In this document: in pieces, positions 46,351 to 57,400 of the stretch
Position numbering within the stretch: position 1 is the stretch's first letter
How the letters are laid out: every line of letters starts with the position of its first letter
DNA from: Elysia chlorotica
Taxonomy: Eukaryota; Mollusca; Gastropoda; Plakobranchidae
Reading direction: 5' to 3'
Length of the DNA stretch: 64,000 nucleotides
NCBI GenBank assembly: GCA_003991915.1
Contig: RQTK01000152.1
Location: 397,823-461,822 of the forward strand
The notes under the pieces: generated by a model
Seen by the model: only the letters and a program-made list of their open reading frames with translations
Databases searched by the model: none
What the model was told of the DNA's origin: nothing
Position numbers and translations under genes: made by a program

Positions 46351-46626
46351 CAACATCAGTATCAACATCATTATCATCCTCATCGTCACCATTATTCTTC
46401 ATCTCAAAGTTGCAAATAATTATTTGTTAATAGATCTGTAAGAAATACCTTAACCTTTATTTATTGCTTTTGAATTTATTTTCATTATTAAAACTTGCCA
46501 ACATACAGGAAACATCCCAGTTACGACCTAGTGTAGCCTGTGAAGCAGCCTTGGACCGTGAAAGATGGCACCGAATGACACAGCCCACCTCGGAGACGGG
46601 ACGGCACAGCGATAGATAGATAGATT

Positions 46627-46764
<138 letters not shown>

Positions 46765-47750
46765 CAAGATTAAATATAAAGCAGTTAACCAGAAATGAAA
46801 TTATTTGAACATCGAGATAGATAATAAAATCTCTGGCCCAAAAAGTGTGTGAGAATGTCTAGGCTAAAGGTGGACGCAATACGAAATGAAAAAATAGAGA
46901 GAGATCTAGAGCTAAATCGCATCTATAGAGTCAAAATATAGAATACCGTTAATAGAAGTGTAGATCTATGGGTTAAGATTGGCCATACGTCATAATTATT
47001 TTATCTGGTACTGATAGCAAGAACTAACAAAACAAAAACCGTACCAATAAACTGCAAGGGTGTAATCCCGGATCTGACAAATGATACATTAGGCCTACGG
47101 GACAATTTCCTTGCACGCGCAGTACTTAAAGGATACAACATAGATCTACATTACATGTAAAAAAAAATTAATCAACCTCCTTGGGTTTTCTTATTTCATG
47201 ACTGTGTTCCTAGGCTATCAAGTATTACATTTGTGTATTTTTAGTTTGTGTGACTGATGAGATCTAGATCTATGAAACGGTTAATTTGATTCTCAATAAA
47301 CGCGTTCCTCTTTGCATAAGCGGAACTAGATCTAAATCAATTTACATTCAGCATTGCGTTCAATAAATGAATTTTATTTAACTGTTATACACCACACACA
47401 CAATGTGAAATTGATCCTTTTGATATTTTCATCTGGGGTTTTCCGCCCTTTTGTTTAACTTCGCTCCATAGATCTATAAATAGCATTTTTATAGATCTAT
47501 GCTTTGCTCTATACAGAGCCACGCAATTCGACACATGATGTTGAAATCTATGGATCTAACTTTAAAAAGAGCGCTTTTGTTCTTCTAATACATTGTTATA
47601 ATTTTTACTATTTTTATGTGTTTTTATGTTTTTGTTTCTTTTTCTAAAAAAAAACAAAAAAACAACAACCCACAAAACAAAATGCGCCTATAGTTTATAA
47701 TCAACAATCCGCACAATACAAATTCTTATTATCATTATTATTTATAGGCC

Positions 47751-47751
<1 letters not shown>

Positions 47752-47810
<59 letters not shown>

Positions 47811-47821
47811 CATTATTATTG

Positions 47822-47861
<40 letters not shown>
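47752..47861 (+). repeat. (TTA)n microsatellite running into a gap
   Basis: TTA run interrupted by TTGTTG, ending at the N run. Confidence 0.95.
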
Positions 47862-48197
47862 NNNNNNNNNNNNNNNNNNNNNNNNNNNNNNNNNNNNNNN
47901 NNNNNNNNNNNNNNNNNNNNNNNNNNNNNNNNNNNNNNNNNNNNNNNNNNNNNNNNNNNNNNNNNNNNNNNNNNNNNNNNNNNNNNNNNNNNNNNNNNNN
48001 NNNNNNNNNNNNNNNNNNNNNNNNNNNNNNNNNNNNNNNNNNNNNNNNNNNNNNNNNNNNNNNNNNNNNNNNNNNNNNNNNNNNNNNNNNNNNNNNNNNN
48101 NNNNNNNNNNNNNNNNNNNNNNNNNNNNNNNNNNNNNNNNNNNNNNNNNNNNNNNNNNNNNNNNNNNNNNNNNNNNNNNNNNNNNNNNNNNNNNNNN
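47862..48197. other. Assembly gap (336 N)
   Basis: TTA repeat on the left and CT-rich pyrimidines on the right, so unresolved simple repeat is the likely content. Confidence 1.
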
Positions 48198-48686
48198 TCT
48201 CTCTTTCTCTCTCTCTCACTCTCCCCGCCCTCCTCCTCCTCCCCCTCCTCTTCCTCCTTCTTCTTTTTATTATTATCATTTTTATATCATTACTTTTTTT
48301 ATTATTATTATTTTTCTTCTCCTCCTCCTCCTCCTCCTCATCCTCCGCCTCGCCAACCCTACCCCGTACCTCCCTTACCTATAATCTCGGTTTTCGCTCT
48401 GAGGCCCGTCGTCCCAAGTCTTGATCTGGAAGCCTGTTACAGTGTTACTGTTAGTGTTGCATCATGTTCACTGGGGTACTTCACTGTAAATGTAATAGTA
48501 GAAAGATCAAAGAGGCTCTGAACTCTGCCGCCTTGGCAAGCCTGCGCCCGTCCTGTCGTGTTGGCGCACACGGTCATACCAGAGCCTACTAGTACAGTAC
48601 TATTACTACTACATGTACTACACTAGAGTGTCCAGACACAGTGCCCCACTCCAGGGGGGGGGGGGGGGGGGGGGGGGGGGGTAAGG

Positions 48687-48909
48687 TCGGTGGTTCTGGG
48701 GTAGAATATCGGCTTGCAACGCAAAAGGTCCGTGGTTCGAGCACTAGCGATTTCGCTTCCTACTGGTTGGGGCGGGGTCAGGTTTATGAGCAGCACTATA
48801 AAGGCTATATTGTGGACGGGCCCCAAGACAGACGTCTGACAATATTATGTGCTGCCACACACAAGACAGGGCGGGGATACCATGACTCCTGTCTCAGCCA
48901 GTCACAAGT
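48687..48909. mobile_element. Rearranged SINE: plus-strand head joined to minus-strand tail
   Basis: 48687-48787 is a type 1 head and proximal body on plus (GTTCTGGGGTAGAATATCGG, GTGGTTCGAGCAC). 48788-48909 is the SINE tail and body on minus (AGCACTATAAAGGCTATATT, GGCGGGGATACCATGACTCC). A run of about 24 G precedes it. Confidence 0.8.
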
Positions 48910-49580
48910 AATAGGGGGGATAACGTCGATTGGGGACACGGAAGTGTGACTGTGTCTTTAGTCGTGAAGTAAATGTTTTTGTTTAGGCCTATAACATCAT
49001 TGAATTTGTGTTAAAAAAAATAAAACCACATTCAAAACACATTTATAGAAAGAGAACGAGAGACAGAGACATAAAATTAATAGAGACACATACAAATCTA
49101 GATTCTAGATAGTCTAGATATAGATCTCTAAACTAGAACTTAAGGATCGGTAAATAGAGAGATAAATTAGATACAAAATAAGATAGATGGATGGATGCCA
49201 ACATGGATGGTTGGACAAATAAAAAGAGATAAAACTAGATCTATGAAAGAAAGAGAGATTAGATAGGTACGGTAGAATAGATTGATGGATCTAGATCTAG
49301 ACGGCCAAATTATGAATTTATAAATCTATACAGATAGATGATAAATGGATAGACATAGTTTAGATTGATGCATGCATGCGTGGACAGGCAGACATAGATC
49401 TAGGCAGGTGGGTAGTTGAGTTGGTTTAACGTCCAACATCAGCACTATATTGGCTATATTGTGAATGGGCCCCAAAACTGACGTCTGACAATTTTATGTG
49501 CTGCCACACACGAGACACGGCGGGGATGCCAAGACTCCTGTCTCAGACGGTCACTGTGATATTGAGAGAGAACAAAAATG

Positions 49581-49634
<54 letters not shown>

Positions 49635-50430
49635 AACATTTTACTCACCAACACGATCTTGTCAAAAAGACATGGAAGAAATCGGGATATCTGGTGGATT
49701 AGATCGAGATCTATACTTGGTATGTTATCCACGTTGTCACCATAATATAAAAACTCTCAAACGGTTTTCTAATCTAGGTTTTCTTAGTTTACATAATTGA
49801 AAATCATAGAGGCAACACGATCTGGACACACATTTTGATCTAGATCTAGATCTATGCATTGTTGAATTTTAAATCCAGAGGAATGAAGACACAAAGGCAG
49901 CACGTTGGAATTATCCAGAGAACCAGAGAACGAGAGAACAAGGTGTTCAATAATCCAGTTAAATGGAAAGAGCTCACTTATGTCCTAAACTATTAAACCA
50001 CACTACATAATCTAGATCTAGATCTAGAGTAAAGAATACATCATAACAGCTTGAAACTATCAAAATCTAGAAAATCTAGGGCTAGGCATAGGTCTAGATT
50101 TGATGGTTCAGATCTAATCTCGCAGCTGACACATTTCAAGTCACTAAACAAAATGGAAGTTACCTTGCCACTTTTGTTTTCAATTTCACAGCCGCTAGGC
50201 CTATTAAAGCGAACCTGCTAGGCCTAATTACAAACGGTATCAGAATTGGCTACTCATTTGATCTCCCCCTCCCCTCCCTGTCCTGTCCAGTACCACCCCT
50301 CACTTCTGTCCCTAAAAACCCACCCTCACCCTTCCCTAACGCCACTGGGCATTCCAATGCCACCCAGCGAGGAAGCGTCGCCACCACTTTCTCTACAACA
50401 GACTTTGCGATATTTATAGTAAGAATGAAC
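48910..50430. other. Noncoding DNA rich in TAGATCTA words
   Basis: Contains a SINE fragment, a GA tract and clusters such as GATCTAGATCTAGATC. No gene seen. Confidence 0.4.
49418..49555 (-). mobile_element. SINE tail-side fragment
   Basis: GAGTTGGTTTAACGTCCAAC to CCTGTCTCAGACGGTCAC on the minus strand; head missing. A GA microsatellite follows at 49583-49630. Confidence 0.75.
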
Positions 50431-50433
50431 GAC

Positions 50434-50530
50434 ATAACCACGCCCATATGCATGGGCGTTCTAAATGCTGATTGGCTCCACAAATGTAAGATAGCTTTAT
50501 GATCGGACGCTCCATAGCTTTCCTTACCAG
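50434..50530 (+). promoter_or_regulatory. Possible promoter of the small gene starting at 51051
   Basis: ACGCCCATATGCATGGGCGT (50440-50460) is a near-perfect palindrome. CTGATTGGCTCC just after it holds an inverted CCAAT box. Position, about 500 bp upstream of the predicted start, is reasonable. No transcript evidence. Confidence 0.2.
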
Positions 50531-50814
50531 TCGTGTTCGTTTTAGCTGAGGTATTAATTTGTTAGATCCACCACTGTAGGACTGAGTGGTCTTTGTTTTA
50601 GTTGGACGTGTTCCTATCGCAAAGCTCTACTTTCTCTGGCTATTGCAGTATCTAGGCTCACGCAAAGTGGTTATTAATAGACATTCTGTGAGCTTGAAAC
50701 TTCCTAGGCAGCAAGGCAAACTGGCAAACTTGGAAAAGGCGGTAGAAAAATCTGGCCTAGTGACACAGCTGGAGTTTTGGCGGCGACACAGATGTCTAGT
50801 ATTAGTATTAGGTA

Positions 50815-50876
50815 ATGCTTCCGTGGGTACACGTGTACCCGCCGAAGCGCTTGCTTCCGTAGGTACACGTCCGTAA
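50815..50876. promoter_or_regulatory. Palindromic E-box cluster 1
   Basis: GTGGGTACACGTGTACCCGC is a palindrome around CACGTG, and a related half-site GTAGGTACACGTCCG follows. Flanks GCTTCCG and GAAGC extend the symmetry to about 32 bp with two mismatches. Confidence 0.5.
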
Positions 50877-51050
50877 TACTTCATCAAAATTCTCGCTGTT
50901 ACAATTTTAAGCAATCCGATCACAACAAAGGTTTTTTTTTTAAGACTTTGTAGTGCTGTAGGCGCTATTCTACTTTCTTTCTTGGACCTTCTTTCTTTTC
51001 TATTGGTTATTTCTGTCCAATCTTGAATGCCTGAAAGGTTCAACAATAAC

Positions 51051-51180
51051 ATGGCAACCTCCTTGGAGCCGGTTCTAGAAGAAGTATCACTAAACCTAAA
51101 TCTTTTTGTGGGAAGAACTTCCAAAACTTTTCAAGTGACCAAGAAAAGGCGAGATGCACTTAATGAACTACTTGTAAAAG
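51051..51180 (+). CDS. First coding exon of an unidentified small gene
   Basis: ATG 51051 starts MATSLEPVLEEVSLNLNLFV and continues GRTSKTFQVTKKRRDALNEL to a donor (AAAG-GTAATT, 51180/51181) in phase 1. The composition is that of a normal cytosolic or nuclear protein with a basic KKRR stretch. The best continuation I found is the terminal exon at 53539, which fits in phase; other exons may lie between. No family recognised. Confidence 0.4.
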
Positions 51181-51230
51181 GTAATTTGTCTGTTGAAAAA
51201 GCAAATGTCCGACTAGGGCCTGTAGAGACG

Positions 51231-51298
<68 letters not shown>
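51231..51298 (+). repeat. (TTG)n microsatellite
   Basis: About 22 units directly abutting a SINE tail. Confidence 0.95.
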
Positions 51299-51534
51299 GA
51301 GTTGGTTTAACGTTCAACATCAGCAATATATAGGCTATATTGAGGTCGGGCCCCAAGACTGACGTCTGACACTTTTATGTGCTGCCACACACGAGACAGG
51401 GTGGGGATACCATGACGCCTGTCTCAGCCGATCACATTAAACTGGCACCGAACCAACCAGCAGGGAGCGCAATCGCTATTGGTCGAACCCAGACCTTTTG
51501 CGTCGGACGCCGATGTTAAATCCCAGGGCCACTT
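51299..51534 (-). mobile_element. SINE head type 1, full length
   Basis: GAGTTGGTTTAACGTTCAAC to CTTTTGCGTCGGACGCCGAT on the minus strand. The CAA-type tail of the element corresponds to the TTG run at its left. Confidence 0.8.
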
Positions 51535-52371
51535 TTGATTACGTTTGAGCTAACTTCCGATGCAATCATCAAGGCAAATTCAAATAGAGAGGAAAGGAAA
51601 GAGAATGCAAATGAGTCTAGATATCTTGAACCATACTTCTTTTGTTTGTTTGGGGGAAGGGGGGAGGGGGGGGTTAGATCATAAATATACCTTAGAGTTA
51701 GACCCATCGGATCTATGCCATGGTTTACGATCTCTAGAGACAAGATCTAAATCTAGGTCTAGCATCTATATCTAGATCTTGTTCTAGATTACAGGGTACT
51801 GGAAATGTCTAGATTCTAGCTTTATTCTTTATAATGAATGATTGAATCTACTGTTTCTACATAGAAAATCTAGTTTATTAGCTGTTGTAAACTTTTTGAT
51901 ACATTGTTCTTATACAACCCCTAGTCTAAGTCTTTGGGCTAACCAGTCTAATATAGAACTGAAAAATTATTATCAAACCAATAGCCCCCGCCCCTTCATT
52001 TGCTTTGTTATAGGCCTAGCTCTGTAAAAGCGGTGTAATCTAGATCTGGATTCAACTATGGCAAAATACCATAAATTCATTAAGTGTCGTCCTTAAATAG
52101 TAACGTTGGTGATTGCATACCCCTCCTCACTTCCCGGTCCATCATTGTTTTCCCTTAATTTAGCCATTTTGTGGCTCAGTCCATTATCTTTTCTCATTGT
52201 TTTTTTCCTGCTATGCTTCTTCTCAACCATTCTGGTCGTCATTACATGTTTCTGCTTTGATATTCTGATCACCAGCGGCAATAATGGTAACGGATAAACG
52301 CCCCAAATTTGTCACCTTTTATAGGCAAGCCCTTCTGTAGATCTAATCTACAGGCTAAGTTTAGTGTACCT

Positions 52372-52455
52372 ACCGAAGCATGCGCTTCCGTAGGTATACG
52401 TGTACCCACCGAAGCAAGCGCTTCTGTGGGTACACGTGTACCTACGGAAGCACTA
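52372..52455. promoter_or_regulatory. Palindromic E-box cluster 2, about 1.6 kb upstream of the cryptochrome gene
   Basis: Alternating units GCTTCCGTAGGTATACGTGT and CTGTGGGTACACGTGTACCT, separated by GAAGCATGCGCTTC and GAAGCAAGCGCTTC, give several nested palindromes with one exact CACGTG and one TACGTG core. Confidence 0.5.
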
Positions 52456-53538
52456 CCTTTAATTTTTGTAATTTAAATATAATTGTATAGGCTATAGATC
52501 TAGATATACATTTTTTCCCTTTTCTTTTTTCAACCTTTATTCAATGCCATTAGCCTATTTTTTTTTAAAGAAAATTTTTTTTTCAACATGATTTCGATAC
52601 TCAGAAAGCCTTGTCACTTGGGGCATTGCACGCTTCCATAGGGAAGATGTTCCATTGTGTTCGGCAAGAACCGTTGTAGTCAGAAGTTTTTTCTTGCATG
52701 GGATTCTTTTTAATTGTCTGTTTCGTTGTTTGAAACTTGACTGCATGTGGCACTCGTCACAGCTTGCTGTAGTTCATTGCACTTTACATTGGCAGTGCTG
52801 TTAATGGTTTAAAAGAGCAGAGTCTAGAGGTTTTGCGAGGCTGTTGCAGGGTCTCCAAGTTATTTCTATGTAACAATACAGGCTGCATGTCTTTGTATTA
52901 TTTCTAATGCGTTGATATAAGATACGATTTATAAGATAAAACGTTATTGTCAAATAAAAAAACTTTTCTTAGCTTTCATTAAATTTTTCTTAAAAAGCGT
53001 AATAAGTTATATTTATAATAAAGGAGTTGAACGATAATAAAAAGGTCACAAAATAAAAGAAATGTTGTATTAAACAAAATTTGTTACACATACACACACA
53101 CAGGTAGTGAGCACAAACTCATTTGTCTATATATGTAAGAGACAACAGAGACAAACATGTCTTTAAATTCAATAATCAACGAAGGTTATATATGTCATAA
53201 AATAACTTCAGGGCAGCTGGAAGAAGACCTCTATATATATCTAGATCGCTGGATTTAAGTAGAGTAATTCTGAGTAATTCTCCCACTGTGCTGTGACCAC
53301 TCTATTTGTGTGGCGAGTGGAAATGACTTGTCTTCAACTATCACTGACAGTTTCTTCACTGCGAGATTTCTAAAACTGTTAGAGGTATTTGAGAAACCAG
53401 TGTCACACAGTTTGTCGGCTTTGTTTATAATAGAGTGCCCCTTAATTAGTGAGAAGAGTAGCTAAGTGCATTTCGTAGATACAAGCCCCAGCTACAGAGC
53501 CATACTATTTTCAACCTTACATTTAAATCTTCCCACAG

Positions 53539-53639
53539 CACCACAACCATGCAAAAGAATATCTGCAATTAAGTCTCTGGAAGAAGAGGATCAGGGAAGA
53601 CTGAAGTACGTTTGCAGGCTTCAAGTTCAACCCTTGTAA
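53539..53639 (+). CDS. Candidate terminal exon of the same small gene
   Basis: After the acceptor CTTCCCACAG (53538) the phase-1 frame reads PQPCKRISAIKSLEEEDQGR, LKYVCRLQVQPL and a TAA at 53637-53639. An AATAAA lies near 53797. Joined to 51051-51180 this gives a protein of about 76 residues. It ends about 400 bp before the cryptochrome coding start, so an alternative role as a 5' exon of that gene should be kept in mind. Confidence 0.35.
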
Positions 53640-53796
53640 AGTGTGTTTGTGTGTTGTATGTGTCTCTGTTGTTTGTTACTGTTTGTTGTGTGTCTACTTT
53701 TACAAACATATATTAATATTCTTGACGACTATGTTATTTGGGGATTAGATATTTGTTTAAAATTATATACATCTATTTTAGCAAACAAACACTTTA

Positions 53797-53803
53797 AATA
53801 AAA
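53797..53803 (+). terminator. Possible polyadenylation signal for the small gene upstream of cry
   Basis: AATAAA within TTTAAATAAAAAAAAA, 160 bp after the TAA at 53639. Confidence 0.25.
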
Positions 53804-54023
53804 AAAAATTTTTTTAATTGTGTTTTGTATATACAATTGTTTCACACAATGTAAATGCATTTCATCATTCTGTGCGATGAAAATATTCCCTCAGATACAT
53901 GTATTTCTCATTTCCCACTCTGGTGTTCTGAAATTTCCTCTTTGGCCATAAGCTCTGTCATTTCTTTTTTCACTATAATCAACACATTAATTTTAGATTC
54001 CTTCTATTTATTTTCAAAAACAG

Positions 54024-54223
54024 GTCTAGAACTTTTTAAAAAGAAATGGATACTGAGAGCAGCGTTTCTGGTTCAAGCAGTTGTGACAATAATGGAAAAG
54101 AACATGTTACAGTCCACTGGTTCCGCCATGGGCTGCGTCTTCATGATAACCCTGCTTTGTTAGAAGGTCTCAAGGACTGCAGGGAATTCTACCCGATCTT
54201 TATTCTGGATGGGCATGTAGCAG
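54024..54223 (+). CDS. cry1: cry exon 1 (coding from 54046)
   Basis: CAAAAACAG at 54015-54023 looks like an acceptor, so 54024-54045 may be 5' UTR and an upstream noncoding exon is likely. It encodes residues 1-59, including a Ser-rich start and [11 protein letters not shown]. Donor GTAAGA, phase 1. Confidence 0.85.
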
Positions 54224-54409
54224 GTAAGACGAGTTTTTGTCTCAAAATTAAAGTCTACCTGTTAATGGTTTAGGTCCCTCTCACTTCACAGTATTGGAAG
54301 TCTGCCTTCCCTTCATACATACAACCATTAAAAATGCTAATTGTATTATTTTGATGTCTAAACTGATATACGGAGATCTACTGTCTACATTTATTTAGGT
54401 GTATTGTTG

Positions 54410-54453
<44 letters not shown>

Positions 54454-57400
54454 GTTATTATTATTATTACTATTGTTTCATGATTTATCTTCAAAAGTTT
54501 CTAAGACTTAGAGGGAAGAAGTCTGCTGGGAACAGTTAAAAAAATAGAGATAATAAATAAAAGAAACATGTCAAAGAGCATAAAATTATTTGTTTCAAAC
54601 AAAAATATTGAAAAACTTGAATTTGATACCTCTTAACCAACATGACTGTGTAATAACCACAAATGCCATAAGTAAAAGTAGTAGTTTTGGGCTCCATATA
54701 CTCAAAGCATTTTTTTCCATCAACAGGTGTATCAACAGCTGCCTTTCCAAGGATGCAGTTTCTGTTTGAAACTTTAACTGACCTTGACAACAATCTTAAA
54801 CAGTTTGGTACAAGACTTTATTTTCTGAGGGGTGATCCTGTGGAAGTCTTTGAGCATCTATTCGAGGTTTTCATTTTTCTTTCTCTTTTTCATTCTTATA
54901 GACTAAAACTAGCTTTACTGTTTTCATAAGCTATCATCTGACAATATCCTTTACTATGAAATTTATAAGACACAAAGACTATGCTCTTTTCAAGCACTTT
55001 TTGTTTTACCATTTGTTTGGCGCCGCCGCAAAATGAGACGTTTTGTAGCAGAGCTCGAACTGTTAAAATTCAAAATATGGAAGTAAAGCATATTAACTAC
55101 ACATGAAATAAAACTAAAGGGGGATATCAAATTTGCTCTTTAATGTGTGTTTTTGAAGCCTCTCAGTGTGTCAGTTATGTAAATTACCCCAAGCTTAAAC
55201 CTAGATCTATGAAAAAAACCAATTTCTTAAATGGTCTTTACCCAGCCATTCATTCCATCAAGAGATGGGTGGAAAAAGAGCGGCGGCACTAAAGATTTGA
55301 ACCTTGGACCTCCTGCTCCTCAGTTCCGAGCGCTGGTGACTGAGCTATCTTTACGGCCAACACTAATAGTTTTTAATAAGTTTGGAGGTTGGATCCTGGT
55401 GATTAGGGTGAATCAGCCTGCAGTGGATTGGCGGTGTGGCCCACACTGCTCAATCGGCTGGACCTATTTTGATTTTGGCTCGGGTCAATCCTGGCACACT
55501 CTCTCTCTCTATGCTGGGAGTATAACTCCTAGGAACCCCTGAAACAATTGGCGCTAGGTATAAGTGAAGTGTCCCCTTGGTGGGCTCGGTGGCGGGTGGG
55601 GCGCCTCGGAGCAGAACCTCTCTTTCCTTTTCTATGGAACCACTACTCTTTATCAAAACCTTTCCAACACCCAACTTTTTCAAAAAGCCTTGTCCGGATG
55701 GAGCATGCGTGCCATCAGGATCAAGCAAACGGAAGGCAGTGGATGCCCTAACTCTTTTGGACTCCACTGCGCAACAAAGCTGGTCACCATTTCAGGTGAT
55801 CAGCGATCCTGACAAAAAGGTGGCTTAGCTCATTGTCTTTGCTATTAGCAAAGCACTGAAAGGAATAGTAGGTGAAGCCAAGAGCGTCACAAAGCAAAGG
55901 ATTAAATTTTCTTTTTTCTTTTTTTTCAATGAACAGGCGCGATCATTTTGTTCCATTTTAAATGCATCAGTATTTTTGTATTCTTACTTGTTCCTTGTTC
56001 TTCCCTTTCACTTGTTTTTAAATGTGGTAAATGATATAAAAACAAAATAACAAGAAATTATGATGCATGGTTCCTAAATCTGTGTTTCTGCATCAAATAA
56101 AGATCAAGAACATCATAAAAATCTTAGCTGTTAATCTAGACCTAGATTAAGATTCAGGTTTGAATCTGCTCAATATAATCTAAGAGTAGTGTGGAGTAAA
56201 TGTCTATTCTTCTTACTTCAAATGATCCTCAAACAGTTTTCAGCATCACTTACAAAAACAACGGTCATCAAAGGATGAGATCATAGAGAATATATTGGAA
56301 TCAACCAACTTAATTTGAAAACGGCAGCAGTTGCACTGGATTGATTTAGTATACATTAGTGGTACAAATCTTATTATAATTGGGAAAATTATTGCATAAT
56401 AAAGTTAAACTAGTAAAAAATGATAGTAAAATGGTTTACCCTTTGAAAAAAAAACAGCCATAAAACATAAAATTAAAACTGCGTTTTTCTCGTATTTTTC
56501 AAAATCAGAGCCTCACATGAACCTGTTCTTGAAATAGCTATAAATTTTTCTAAAATTAAGATATTATCAAACTTTTTTTCACCATCATCATCGGTATTTT
56601 GATTAACGTGCAGGTACTGGGGCAACATCCACATCAGTGGACCCCCTTCCAGGTAGCTGGCTTGCTGCACGCATGGCTGATCTCACACCAGATCTCCAGG
56701 TGTTTCTGTCATGAGGGTCAGTTGTTGAGAGTTTCCAGTCTTTTCGATCCCTCTCTGTCACCTGCTTCCGTGTCATTCTGGGTCTCCCTTTTCCACGACT
56801 TCCTGTTACTTGCATGTCTAATGCTGTCTTGATAGCTCCGCTTGACCGTTCCACGTGGCCATACCACTGGAGTCTTCTCTCCTTCAGAATGAGGTTCAGG
56901 TCCTCAAAGCCAAGAAGCGTCAATAGCTCATTTGACCTGGTGGTGGCCACATCTTCTGGCTTCACTTTGCAAATCTGTCTTATCATTGCCCTGTCGTTTC
57001 TCTGCAGGCGTTGAAGGTTTGGCTTGGTCAAGGGCCATGTCTCGCTAGCATGGAGTTAGTTTAAATTTTGTTCTTTTCAGTGGTATCAATATGTCAAAAT
57101 GTGTAAATGCTGAGAAATGTTTTATTTGTGGAGTTGACACATATTTGTTTATTTTACAAGTAAATGACAAAATAAGAACAAATTAGTCTCTAAGTCAATT
57201 GATTTATGATAAAGTTGTAGGAGAAGGTATCTTTCTTTAGATAAATATCAGTATAAGCACACTTGAAAAAAAGATTGACTGAAAATGTACAGTTCTTTGA
57301 ACCTGTCAATCTATTAATAAGAAAAAAAATGTTGTTTCTTATTTGTTGTGCTTTTTTAATGAACAAGAACAATTGATATATCAATAATACCAAGTTAGCT

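Noticed and set aside
47701-48424. Open frames spanning the N gap
   Set aside because: They consist of N codons and microsatellite translation.
55548-55828. Overlapping open frames in three plus frames and one minus frame in cry intron 2
   Set aside because: Openness in all frames reflects GC-richer composition, probably an old element; no domain seen.
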